Both the position numbers and the translations under genes were made by a program. This document shows positions 1 to 7,039 of a stretch of 7,268 nt of DNA, in pieces; position 1 is the stretch's first letter; each line of letters starts with the position of its first letter. The notes beneath the pieces were generated by a model, which was given only the letters and a program-made list of their open reading frames with translations, was not told where the DNA came from and searched no databases. Source of the stretch: an uncultured Helcococcus sp. (GTDB lineage: Bacteria; Bacillota; Clostridia; Tissierellales; Peptoniphilaceae); contig NZ_CAMPYN010000052.1 of assembly GCF_946998255.1 (NCBI RefSeq), forward strand, positions 1 through 7,268, in the 5' to 3' direction.

Positions 1-599
1 ATTATACAAGAGACTTACTTATATATACATCATTAAATACATTGCTAGCCCTATTTAATACTTATGTAAGAATAGAAAACTATGAGGCACTAAAAGAAAA
101 TAGGAAAGTTAAAACATTTGGTTTTATAAAACAAGCATCTAAGCACGGAAGTAAAATGTTTTTACTAAGTTTGTTGATACAAATAAAAATAACCTTATGG
201 ACTATGTTATTTATCATACCAGGCTTGGTGAAAAGATTGGAATACCAAAGAGCTGTATATAACATGGTGGACTACCCTCATATGCAAATAGGAGAAGCCT
301 TTGCAAGTGCTAGACAGGAGATGCGTGGTAGAAAATGGGACCTATTTTTAACAGAATTGCTAATATTAATACCTCTTATGCTTGCGGCTATGATGCTATT
401 CTACTCATTTATACAGATTACTTTTGATGGCGGAATGAGGATTGACTATTCAATAGATGTATTTAAAGTAATTGTTGGAATATTTGCTATATTTGGAATC
501 ATGTATTCTAATATGCTTTCCTTATCACTAGAGCCAGTATTCAACTTAGAGATAAATAAAATAGCTGAAAGAGATATGCCTGATAATTATAGTATTTAA
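1..599 (+). CDS. DUF975-like integral membrane protein, 3' part (partial at window start)
   Basis: The reading frame is open from base 3 to the TAA ending at 599, so the gene begins upstream of the window. The TTG at 42 is only an in-frame leucine codon and should not be taken as the start. About 198 residues are visible. Counting from the TTG, hydrophobic segments lie at about 37-62, 100-127 and 140-168, indicating a polytopic membrane protein. The first segment leads into LWTMLFIIPGLVKRLEYQRA, followed by a D-Y-P (77-79), an EAF (85-87) and an EMRGRKWDLF (93-102). This tryptophan, IPG, aspartate-proline and methionine-glycine-lysine-tryptophan pattern resembles DUF975, a family of bacterial integral membrane proteins of unknown function. 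I recognised the family from these motifs by eye, without a profile search. No catalytic residues are evident and no function is proposed. It converges on adhE and is followed at once by a hairpin terminator. Confidence 0.72.
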   Translation, partial: YTRDLLIYTSLNTLLALFNTYVRIENYEALKENRKVKTFGFIKQASKHGSKMFLLSLLIQIKITLWTMLFIIPGLVKRLEYQRAVYNMVDYPHMQIGEAFASARQEMRGRKWDLFLTELLILIPLMLAAMMLFYSFIQITFDGGMRIDYSIDVFKVIVGIFAIFGIMYSNMLSLSLEPVFNLEINKIAERDMPDNYSI

Positions 600-605
600 T
601 AAAAG

Positions 606-637
606 AAATGGAGCTTGAAAATTTTCAAGCTCCATTT
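606..637. terminator. Bidirectional intrinsic terminator between convergent genes
   Basis: Bases 606-621 are the exact reverse complement of 622-637, giving a perfect 32-bp palindrome. Its core is GGAGCTTG pairing with CAAGCTCC, closed by AAAA/TTTT that would form the loop. On the + strand the stem ends in a TTTTT run (635-639). On the - strand it is followed by TTTCTTTTATT. It lies 7 bases after the stop of the membrane protein gene and about 20 bases beyond the adhE stop, so it can serve both genes. Confidence 0.88.
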
Positions 638-656
638 TTATTGGTTTTATATATTC

Positions 657-3254
657 TTATACACCTTCATATGCTTGGTATAAGATTTCTTTTAATTCTT
701 CAATCATTGGTTCTTTAGGGTTTGCTGTTGTACATTGGTCTTCGTAAGCTAATACTGCTAGCTTATCAACCTTAGATTCAAACTCTTCCTTGCTTACACC
801 TTGGCCCTTGATTGAAAGGTCAAGATTTAAGTCTTTAGATAAGTCTATAATCTTTTGTACAAATGCTTCTACTAATTCTTCAGTAGTTTCACCTTCACAA
901 CCTATAGCCTTAGCTAGTTTAGCGTAGTCTTCATCAGCTCTGAAGTATTCATACTTAGACCAAACTTGTGTCTTACCGTTGTTTTTAGCATTGTATCTAA
1001 TTACATGTGGCATCAAGATAGCATTAGCATAACCGTGAGCTATGTGGAATTCTGCACCAATCTTATGAGCAAGTGAGTGGTTTATTCCTAAGAATGCATT
1101 AGCAAATGCCATACCTGCGATTGTTGATGCGTTGTGCATGATTTCTTTAGGTTCGTGTTTATTTGTATGGTAAGAATCAGATAATGATTTAAATACTAAT
1201 TCTACAGCTTGCATACTTAAGCCTCTTGTGTAGTCGGATGCCATTGAAGATACAAATGATTCAATAGCGTGTGTTAGTACGTCCAAACCTGTGTAAGCAA
1301 TCATTGGTTTTGGTAGGGTATAAGTAAATTGTGGGTCTACGATTGCTACTGATGGTGTCAATGCGTAGTCAGCGATTGGATACTTCATACCTGTTTCAGA
1401 GTCTGTAATTACTGCAAATGGTGTAACTTCTGAACCTGTACCTGATGTTGTTGGTATACATACTAATTGTGACTTTTGCCCTAGATCAGGTAGCTTGTAA
1501 GCTCTCTTTCTGATATCTAAGAATTTTTGTTTTGCTCCCCAGAAGCTTACTTCAGGTGCTTCATACATTAACCACATCATCTTAGCAGCATCAAGTGGTG
1601 AACCACCACCAACAGCTATGATTGTATCTGGTTCAAAGTCTTTTATCTTAGATAGTCCTTTTTCTACTGTATTTGTTGTTGGATCTGGTTCAATATCTGA
1701 GAATATTTCATAAACAACTTGGTTTGCTCTCTTTCTTAAAACGTCAACAACTTTTGCTACTAGGCCGTGTTCCACCATACCTTGGTCAGTAACTATAAAT
1801 ACCTTTTCTACATCAGGCATTTTTTCTAGATATCTTACTGAGTTCTTTTCGAAGTATAATTTTGATGGTAGTTTTTGCCATTGCATATTGTTTCTCCTCT
1901 TAGCTATAGTCTTTACGTTTATTAAGTGTTTTACTGATACGTTTTCACTTATTGAGTTTTTACCGTATGATCCACAACCCAATGTAAGTGAAGGAGTCAT
2001 TTCATTATATAGGTCTCCTATGCCACCTATTGAAGAAGGAGAGTTTACTAAGATTCTAGAAGCTTGCATTTTTACTGCGAAGTCTTCGATTAAATCGTTG
2101 TTGCTTCCGTGTGTATGGATTGATGCTGAGTGTCCCATACCACCAAATTCAAGCATTTGTTTTGATTTTTCAAAACCGTCTTCTGTTGATTCGGCCTTGA
2201 TAAATGCTAAAACAGGAGATAGTTTTTCTCTTGTAAGTGGGTATTTTTCTCCAACACCCTTACATTCTGCTATTAGTAATTTTGTACCTTCAGGAACATT
2301 TATTCCTGCGTGTTCTGCTATCCATTCAGCACTTTGTCCAACTATATCTGGGTTAACTGATTGTTTTTCCTTGTTGATTACAAAGTCTTCTAATTTTTTA
2401 ATATCTTTGCTTGGTACAAAGTAAGCTCTATTTCTTTCAAATTCTTCTTTAACTTGGTCGTAAATTTCTTTGTCACAAATTACTGCTTGTTCTGAAGCAC
2501 AAATCATACCATTATCAAAAGTTTTTGAAACCACTAAGTCGTTTACAGATCTTCTGATGTCACATGATTTTTCAAAATATGCTGGTACGTTTCCTGGTCC
2601 AACACCTAAGGCAGGTTTACCTGTTGAATAAGCTGCGTGAACCATTCCTGCTCCACCTGTTGCTAGAGTAATAGCAACGCCATCGTTGTTTATAAGAGCT
2701 GATGTCTTATCTAAACCTGGATTTTCAATCCATTGGATACAATCTTTTGGAGCGCCTGCTGCAACTGCTGCATCATAAACTGTTTTAGCTGCTAGGGCAG
2801 AACAATTTTGTGCACTTGGGTGGAAAGCAAATATAATTGGGTTTCTAGCCATGATTGAAATAATCGCCTTAAACATTGTTGTTGAAGTTGGGTTTGTAAC
2901 TGGTGTGATACCTGCAACTACTCCAAGAGGGGATGCAACCTTTATGATACCTGTTTGCATATCCCTATCTATAACATCACATGTTTTTTCATATTTAATT
3001 GAGTGCCAGATTGTTTCTGTTGAATATAAGTTTTTAATAGCTTTATCTTCAGCAACACCTCTTTTTGTTTCTTTAACTGTTTCTAAAGCTAGGTGCATGT
3101 GTTGGTCTATACCAGCCATTACCATAGCGTGTACTATTTTATTTACTTTTTCTTGGTCAAATGTTTCTAAAGTTTTTAAAGCAACTTTAGCCTTGTCAAC
3201 TAATTTTTGTATTTCTTGTTCAGCTGTTATCTTTGTTTCTTTCTTTTCGGTCAT
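657..3254 (-). CDS. adhE: Bifunctional acetaldehyde-CoA / alcohol dehydrogenase
   Basis: AdhE reduces acetyl-CoA to acetaldehyde and then ethanol, using two NADH and regenerating NAD+ in fermenting cells. It is cytoplasmic, and the family assembles into helical filaments (spirosomes). The protein has 865 residues, normal for the family. The N-terminal aldehyde dehydrogenase domain (about 1-445) has ITPVTNPTS (116-124), GPGNVPAY (219-226) and the catalytic cysteine C252 in GMICASEQ. A short linker leads to the C-terminal iron-dependent alcohol dehydrogenase domain (about 466-865), with GGGSPLD (549-555) for NAD binding and the expected metal ligands D658, H662, H726 and H740; all key residues are present. 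I chose the ATG at 3254 because GGAGG (bases 3267-3263) stands 8 nt before it. The ATG five codons upstream (3269) has no ribosome binding site and overlaps that GGAGG. The gene is transcribed alone, divergently from the GH13 gene, and its control region carries Rex-like operators. Confidence 0.97.
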   Translation of the reverse strand: MTEKKETKITAEQEIQKLVDKAKVALKTLETFDQEKVNKIVHAMVMAGIDQHMHLALETVKETKRGVAEDKAIKNLYSTETIWHSIKYEKTCDVIDRDMQTGIIKVASPLGVVAGITPVTNPTSTTMFKAIISIMARNPIIFAFHPSAQNCSALAAKTVYDAAVAAGAPKDCIQWIENPGLDKTSALINNDGVAITLATGGAGMVHAAYSTGKPALGVGPGNVPAYFEKSCDIRRSVNDLVVSKTFDNGMICASEQAVICDKEIYDQVKEEFERNRAYFVPSKDIKKLEDFVINKEKQSVNPDIVGQSAEWIAEHAGINVPEGTKLLIAECKGVGEKYPLTREKLSPVLAFIKAESTEDGFEKSKQMLEFGGMGHSASIHTHGSNNDLIEDFAVKMQASRILVNSPSSIGGIGDLYNEMTPSLTLGCGSYGKNSISENVSVKHLINVKTIAKRRNNMQWQKLPSKLYFEKNSVRYLEKMPDVEKVFIVTDQGMVEHGLVAKVVDVLRKRANQVVYEIFSDIEPDPTTNTVEKGLSKIKDFEPDTIIAVGGGSPLDAAKMMWLMYEAPEVSFWGAKQKFLDIRKRAYKLPDLGQKSQLVCIPTTSGTGSEVTPFAVITDSETGMKYPIADYALTPSVAIVDPQFTYTLPKPMIAYTGLDVLTHAIESFVSSMASDYTRGLSMQAVELVFKSLSDSYHTNKHEPKEIMHNASTIAGMAFANAFLGINHSLAHKIGAEFHIAHGYANAILMPHVIRYNAKNNGKTQVWSKYEYFRADEDYAKLAKAIGCEGETTEELVEAFVQKIIDLSKDLNLDLSIKGQGVSKEEFESKVDKLAVLAYEDQCTTANPKEPMIEELKEILYQAYEGV

Positions 3255-3262
3255 AATTTTTT

Positions 3263-3267
3263 CCTCC
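3263..3267 (-). promoter_or_regulatory. adhE ribosome binding site that fixes the start
   Basis: Read on the - strand this is GGAGG followed by an 8-nt A/T spacer and ATG at 3254. The alternative ATG at 3269-3267 shares its last G with this GGAGG and has only A/T-rich sequence without a Shine-Dalgarno match upstream. This supports an AdhE that begins MTEKKETK. Confidence 0.85.
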
Positions 3268-3282
3268 ATTATGATATTTATC

Positions 3283-3298
3283 TGTTAAATAATTAACA
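3283..3298. promoter_or_regulatory. Rex-type operator candidate, adhE-proximal
   Basis: The bases TGTTAA-ATAA-TTAACA form a perfect 6-bp inverted repeat with a 4-bp spacer. This is the core of the operator described for the redox repressor Rex in clostridia (TTGTTAA-N4-TTAACAA); only the outermost base on each side differs (C instead of T or A). It lies 29 bases before the adhE start and just downstream of the proposed promoter, centred near +12, where a bound repressor would block transcription. Rex leaves its DNA site when NADH is high, and adhE is a classic Rex target. The rex gene is not in this window, so assignment rests on the motif and the target gene. Confidence 0.72.
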
Positions 3299-3308
3299 CT
3301 ACATGAAT

Positions 3309-3337
3309 ATAGTAACCTATGAAAAAATAAATGTAAA
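3309..3337 (-). promoter_or_regulatory. Predicted adhE promoter
   Basis: On the - strand, TTTACA (3337-3332) is followed after 17 bp by TACTAT (3314-3309), a reasonable sigma-A type -35/-10 pair. An overlapping TATATT (3311-3306) is an alternative -10 with a longer 20-bp spacer. The predicted transcription start falls near 3302, giving a leader of about 48 nt. The Rex-like site at 3283-3298 lies immediately downstream and a second at 3351-3366 lies upstream. Confidence 0.55.
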
Positions 3338-3350
3338 TAGACAAATGATG

Positions 3351-3366
3351 TGTTAATGTTTTCACA
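3351..3366. promoter_or_regulatory. Second Rex-type operator candidate, centre of the divergent region
   Basis: TGTTAA-TGTT-TTCACA, followed by A at 3367, combines the clostridial half-site (TGTTAA) with the classical Gram-positive half-site (TTCACAA of TTGTGAA-N4-TTCACAA). One position breaks the inverted symmetry (T against C). Its centre is about 68 bp from that of the first site and about 56 bp upstream of the predicted starts of both divergent transcripts. It could therefore affect adhE, the GH13 operon or both. It is weaker than the first site. Confidence 0.5.
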
Positions 3367-3380
3367 AAATAAGATATTAA

Positions 3381-3408
3381 TTATTTGTAACATAATCTGT
3401 GTTATAAT
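3381..3408 (+). promoter_or_regulatory. Predicted promoter of the GH13-prmA-rsmE operon
   Basis: A perfect -10 hexamer TATAAT (3403-3408) is preceded by TG one base upstream (3400-3401), the extended -10 form. The best -35 candidate is a weak TTATTT (3381-3386) with a 16-bp spacer, which an extended -10 can tolerate. The start would be near 3415, giving a leader of only about 20 nt containing the ribosome binding site AAGGAG (3423-3428). Confidence 0.7.
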
Positions 3409-3434
3409 CAAATAAAAGCAGTAAGGAGTATTAG

Positions 3435-5330
3435 ATGAATGAGATTTTAACTACGGTTTACCATGATTCGAGTAAACACTTTATTTCAAATCCCTTTCCT
3501 AAAATTGGAGATACTATAGAAGTACTTATAAGGATAAAAAAGAATGACCTTATAAAAAAAGTGTTTATAAGATATAGGGACCAGGGTGTAGAAAAAATTG
3601 AAGAAATGTCTGTTAAATATGAAAAAAACGGCTTGATTTATTATAAGTATGATATGGAAGTTTATGATAAATTAATTACTTATAATTTCGTATTGGCGGG
3701 TGAAGATAAATTTTATTACTATTCCCAATATAAGATAAGTGACTATCAACCCGATAGGTCTAGGGACTTTAAGATACTAGTCGACTATAGGGCGCCTAGC
3801 TGGATGAAGGACCAGGTCTTTTATCAAATACTTCCAGATAGATTTTACAATGGTCGTCCAGACTTAACATATAAGGAAGATTCTTTCACTTATAGAGGAC
3901 ATAAGCCTATACAAATGGCTTGGGAAGACCAACCTTTAGAATTCGAAGATAGTCATTGTTTAGACTTTTACGGTGGTGACCTTTGGGGGGTAATAGATAA
4001 GCTGGATTACCTTGAAGAGCTCGGAGTCACAGGTTTGTATTTAAATCCGATATTTAAATCACCTACTATGCACAAGTATGATAGTTTAGATTATTTTAAG
4101 ATAGATGATAGTCTTGGTGGAGAAGAGGCTTTGATAGCCTTGTCTGAAAACCTGCATAAAAGAGGGATGAAGCTGGTTTTAGATATTTCGATCAACCATA
4201 CATCATCAGATTCAAAATGGTTTAATATGGATGGGACTTTCTATCCTAAATCTCTTGGTGCCTATAACAATCCTGAATCAGAAGAAAGAGACTTTTATTT
4301 TATAGATGACGAAGGAAATTATGAATCTTGGTATGGGGTAAAGACCATGCCTAGCTTAAACTATAGTAGTCAAAAATTGAGAGACTTAGTTTATAGGAAT
4401 GAAGATTCTGTCTTAAAAAAATATTTGAAAGAACCCTTTAATATAGACGGGTGGAGATTTGATGTTGCCGATGTAATGGCTAGAAATAGACAAAAAGACC
4501 TATACTATGAAGTATGGGAGGAAATCAACCATGAACTTAAGTCGGTAAAGGAAGACGTTTTAATCATGGCTGAAGAATGGGCTGATACCCCAGATATGTA
4601 CAATCAAGACAGGTGGGATTCTACCATGAACTATTTTGGAGTAGGCTCACCATTAAGAGAATTTACTGGGCAAAAGGACCTGCTCCTAAGAAGAAATCCA
4701 TACTTTTCAGACTTTGCCTACAAGTTTACAGGACACCAATTAGCAGAAAGAATAATCCAATTTCTAGATAAACATCCAACAGAAATAGGTTATCAAATGT
4801 TTAATTTGATAAATAGCCATGATGTCGAAAGATTATATAACCACGAAGATTTAGATTATGATGTTTATAGGGGAACGATAATAAGTTTATTTGGTCTACC
4901 AGGAGCAGTCAACATATATTATGGTGATGAAAAATACCTAGATGGAAGAATTGAGACCATGGAAGGTGCTAGGTATCCAATGGATTGGACTCCGGAAAAT
5001 GATTTAATAGGGAGAAAAAAAGATTCTTACCAGCTATATAAAACTTTGGCTAATTTGAAGAAAAATAATGAGGCCCTTAAATCGGGAGGATTTAAGCTGC
5101 TTCATGTAGATGATGAAGTCTTTACTTTCGCTAGATTTACCCAGGATGACCTATTTATATTCGCCTGGACTAAATCTGAAAATAAAGAAAATTTTGAAGT
5201 AGACTTAGGACAGTTTGGATTAACTAGCTCATTTGACCAAATAATAGGAGATTCTTCTTTAAGTATAGAAAAAGAAAAATTAACTATTGAATTAAATCCT
5301 AAGGAATCAATAGTAGTCCAAGTAAGATAG
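3435..5330 (+). CDS. Intracellular GH13 alpha-glycosidase (neopullulanase / cyclomaltodextrinase type)
   Basis: This 631-residue enzyme belongs to glycoside hydrolase family 13 and should hydrolyse alpha-glucosidic bonds in maltodextrins or related oligosaccharides. Residues 1 to about 120 look like the beta-sandwich N-terminal domain (CBM34-like) of neopullulanases. The catalytic barrel starts at DQVFYQILPDRFYNG (126-140) and has GGDLWGVIDKLDYL (180-193). Conserved regions are: I, DISINH (250-255); II, GWRFDVAD (339-346) with nucleophile D343; III, MAEEW (378-382) with acid/base E380; IV, SHD (461-463) with transition-state D463. MPSLN (305-309) resembles the MPKL/MPKLN signature of neopullulanase-related subfamilies rather than QPDLN of oligo-1,6-glucosidases. 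A C-terminal beta domain follows from about 545. There is no signal peptide, so it acts on imported or stored glucans. AAGGAG lies 6 nt before the ATG. The gene leads prmA-rsmE, with 8 bases to prmA. Exact substrate (pullulan, cyclodextrin or maltodextrin) cannot be told. Confidence 0.93.
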   Translation: MNEILTTVYHDSSKHFISNPFPKIGDTIEVLIRIKKNDLIKKVFIRYRDQGVEKIEEMSVKYEKNGLIYYKYDMEVYDKLITYNFVLAGEDKFYYYSQYKISDYQPDRSRDFKILVDYRAPSWMKDQVFYQILPDRFYNGRPDLTYKEDSFTYRGHKPIQMAWEDQPLEFEDSHCLDFYGGDLWGVIDKLDYLEELGVTGLYLNPIFKSPTMHKYDSLDYFKIDDSLGGEEALIALSENLHKRGMKLVLDISINHTSSDSKWFNMDGTFYPKSLGAYNNPESEERDFYFIDDEGNYESWYGVKTMPSLNYSSQKLRDLVYRNEDSVLKKYLKEPFNIDGWRFDVADVMARNRQKDLYYEVWEEINHELKSVKEDVLIMAEEWADTPDMYNQDRWDSTMNYFGVGSPLREFTGQKDLLLRRNPYFSDFAYKFTGHQLAERIIQFLDKHPTEIGYQMFNLINSHDVERLYNHEDLDYDVYRGTIISLFGLPGAVNIYYGDEKYLDGRIETMEGARYPMDWTPENDLIGRKKDSYQLYKTLANLKKNNEALKSGGFKLLHVDDEVFTFARFTQDDLFIFAWTKSENKENFEVDLGQFGLTSSFDQIIGDSSLSIEKEKLTIELNPKESIVVQVR

Positions 5331-5338
5331 GAGTTTAT

Positions 5339-6253
5339 ATGGATAATTATATTTTATTAAATTTTAACTTATCTAAAGAAGAGAATAAGAAATTTGAAAA
5401 TAAGATTTATGATTTTGATAATATAGGATTTTTAGTAGATGACCCTGAAGAGAAGATTGAAATTTTAAGCTCTTTACCAGAGTGGGAAACTAGTGATCTA
5501 GTAATTGATAAAGATGCTAGGATCAACTATGAAGTATACTTTGAAGATTCTGACAAGGGATTAGAAGATAGGGAAAAACTTAAAGAGTATTTATCTAAAG
5601 AATTCCCTTCAATAGAATTTATAGAAAAAAAAATAGATAATTCTAACTGGGAAGATGAGTGGAAAAAGACCTACAAGTCTTTCAATATTGGAGATAAAAT
5701 CCTAATCAAACCTTCCTGGGAAGAGGATATAGATACAAATAGAATCGTAATTGAAATAGAACCCAAAATGGCCTTTGGGTCAGGTACACATGAAACAACC
5801 TCAATGTGTATGGAGTATGTTGAAGATAAGGACCTATCTGGATTGGATATTTTAGACATAGGTTGCGGGTCAGGTATACTTTCAATCCTTGCTAAAAAAC
5901 TAGGAGCTAAAAATGTCTTAGCCTGTGATATAGACCCTATAGCTGTTTCTTCAACAATAGATAATGCAAAGATAAACAAGGTTGATTTACAAGCCAAAGA
6001 GTCAAATCTTTTCGACAATATAGAAGGAGAGTACGACTTAATATTCGCCAATATCTTAGCGGAAATATTAGTTGAAATGATTGGGCAATCTAAGGACTAT
6101 ATTAAAAAATCTGGAATCCTAGTCTTATCTGGAGTAATCAATGAAAAGGCGGGTATGGTCAAAGAAGCCTTGTCAGAAAATGACTATGAGATTTTAGACC
6201 AAAGAGAAAAGGGAGAATGGACCCTACTAGTAGCAAGGAGCAAGGATGTATAG
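5339..6253 (+). CDS. prmA: Ribosomal protein L11 methyltransferase
   Basis: PrmA is a cytoplasmic S-adenosylmethionine-dependent enzyme that trimethylates amino groups of ribosomal protein L11. The protein has 304 residues, the usual length. An N-terminal substrate-recognition domain (about 1-100) is followed by the family stretch NWEDEWKKTYKSF (103-115) and IKPSW (123-127). Next come PKMAFGSGTHETT (142-154), the SAM-binding motif LDIGCGSG (172-179) of the Rossmann methyltransferase fold, the acidic end of the next strand ACDIDP (195-200) and the family motif FANILAE (236-242). All expected motifs are intact. The ATG is preceded by AGGAG (5329-5333) with 5 nt spacing, and this site overlaps the stop codon of the GH13 gene, suggesting translational coupling. 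Its 3' end overlaps rsmE by 8 bases. The prmA-rsmE pair is widely conserved in Bacillota, often behind dnaJ; here a carbohydrate gene is in front. Confidence 0.96.
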   Translation: MDNYILLNFNLSKEENKKFENKIYDFDNIGFLVDDPEEKIEILSSLPEWETSDLVIDKDARINYEVYFEDSDKGLEDREKLKEYLSKEFPSIEFIEKKIDNSNWEDEWKKTYKSFNIGDKILIKPSWEEDIDTNRIVIEIEPKMAFGSGTHETTSMCMEYVEDKDLSGLDILDIGCGSGILSILAKKLGAKNVLACDIDPIAVSSTIDNAKINKVDLQAKESNLFDNIEGEYDLIFANILAEILVEMIGQSKDYIKKSGILVLSGVINEKAGMVKEALSENDYEILDQREKGEWTLLVARSKDV

Positions 6254-6971
6254 GTTTTTTGAAGACCAATCAAGTGTTATAAATGATCAGATTATACTTT
6301 CTAAGGATAATATCCACCACATAAAAGTACTTAGGATTGAAGATGATGAAAAGTTTGAAGTGGTGGTTGATGGAGTGGTCTACCTTGTAAAACTATTGGA
6401 AAGTGATAAAAATAATAGTACTTGTGTCATCTTGTCCCAAAAAAAGGATGAAAATGAGTCCAATATCAAAATAAACCTATATCAAGGTCTGGCTAAAAGT
6501 GATAAGTTGGAATGGATTATACAAAAATGCACAGAGCTTGGTGTAAGTACAATAATTCCCTTTACTTCATCCAGAACTATAGTTAAATGGGATAGAAAGA
6601 AAGAAAAGAAAAAACTTGCTAGATACCATGATATAGCTGAATCAGCTGCTAAACAATCAAAAAGATCAATCATACCTACCGTTAAAGCATCCTTGACTTT
6701 TAATGAAATGGCAAGGGATTTAGAAGGTAAGTTTGTGATTGTAGCTTATGAAAACAGGGGCTATAGTTTAAAAGAAGTATTAACAAAAAATGTCCTAAGT
6801 GAAGTGAATATAGTTATAGGACCAGAAGGTGGTTTTTCAGAAGAAGAGATTGAAAAACTTGAATCGATTTCTGCCCACGTTGTGAACTTAGGAAATAGGA
6901 TATTGAGGACTGAAACTGCTGCTATGGCCCTTACTGCAATGATTCAGTATGAATCTGGAGACATTAATTAA
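6246..6971 (+). CDS. rsmE: 16S rRNA (uracil-1498-N3)-methyltransferase
   Basis: RsmE methylates N3 of U1498 in 16S rRNA within the small ribosomal subunit, using S-adenosylmethionine. The 241-residue length is typical. The N-terminal PUA-like RNA-binding part shows HHIKVLR (24-30). The C-terminal part is a SPOUT (knotted) methyltransferase: QGLAKSDKLEWIIQKCTELG (80-99), then AESAAKQSKR (131-140), the cofactor-loop motif IGPEGGFSEEE (191-201) and LGNRILRTETAA (215-226). All signature blocks are present. The start ATG lies inside the end of prmA (8-base overlap) with AAGGAG at 6235-6240, 5 nt before it, so the two are probably co-translated. No clear terminator follows, so transcripts may run on into rpsU. 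Confidence 0.96.
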   Translation: MYRFFEDQSSVINDQIILSKDNIHHIKVLRIEDDEKFEVVVDGVVYLVKLLESDKNNSTCVILSQKKDENESNIKINLYQGLAKSDKLEWIIQKCTELGVSTIIPFTSSRTIVKWDRKKEKKKLARYHDIAESAAKQSKRSIIPTVKASLTFNEMARDLEGKFVIVAYENRGYSLKEVLTKNVLSEVNIVIGPEGGFSEEEIEKLESISAHVVNLGNRILRTETAAMALTAMIQYESGDIN

Positions 6972-6973
6972 GT

Positions 6974-7002
6974 TTGCAATATTAATGCAAATCATATATA
7001 AT
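6974..7002 (+). promoter_or_regulatory. Predicted rpsU promoter
   Basis: TTGCAA (6974-6979) and a perfect TATAAT (6997-7002) are separated by 17 bp, a strong sigma-A type promoter located directly after the rsmE stop codon. The predicted start near 7009 gives a leader of about 31 nt. The -35 lies in a short inverted repeat (TTTGCA 6973-6978, TGCAAA 6986-6991) that could be an operator or chance. This promoter would let S21 be made independently of the upstream operon. Confidence 0.72.
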
Positions 7003-7014
7003 AAATCAAGTAAT

Positions 7015-7026
7015 CCACAAAAGTGG
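7015..7026 (+). other. Small leader hairpin abutting the rpsU ribosome binding site
   Basis: CCAC (7015-7018), AAAA loop (7019-7022) and GTGG (7023-7026) can form a 4-bp GC-rich hairpin in the mRNA leader. It ends exactly where the GGAGG ribosome binding site (7027-7031) begins. It may stabilise the short leader or affect ribosome access. The stem is short, so a functional role is only a possibility. Confidence 0.35.
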
Positions 7027-7031
7027 GGAGG
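7027..7031 (+). promoter_or_regulatory. rpsU ribosome binding site that fixes a TTG start
   Basis: GGAGG is followed by an 8-nt spacer and TTG at 7040. A competing GTG at 7031 overlaps the last G of this GGAGG and so cannot use it as its own ribosome binding site. The site therefore points to TTG as the initiation codon. Confidence 0.82.
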
Positions 7032-7039
7032 TGAAGAGA

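Noticed and set aside
1888..2424. Open frame of 178 codons on the + strand inside adhE
   Set aside because: It is antisense to a strongly conserved part of AdhE, shows no recognisable domain and has no ribosome binding site or promoter of its own; a shadow frame.
2851..3288. Open frame of 145 codons on the + strand over the adhE 5' end, with hydrophobic stretches
   Set aside because: Antisense to the AdhE aldehyde dehydrogenase domain and running into the adhE control region. The hydrophobicity comes from reading AdhE's codons on the other strand.
3220..3411. Open frame of 63 codons on the - strand covering the adhE leader
   Set aside because: It covers the promoter and both Rex-like sites and continues into adhE out of frame; no family resemblance and no suitable ribosome binding site.
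3255..3434. Catabolite-repression (cre) site in the divergent region
   Set aside because: The region contains no match with the central CG required by the usual cre consensus, so CcpA control is not supported by sequence here.
5671..6051. Open frame of 126 codons on the - strand within prmA
   Set aside because: Antisense to the conserved SAM-binding region of prmA; no independent support.
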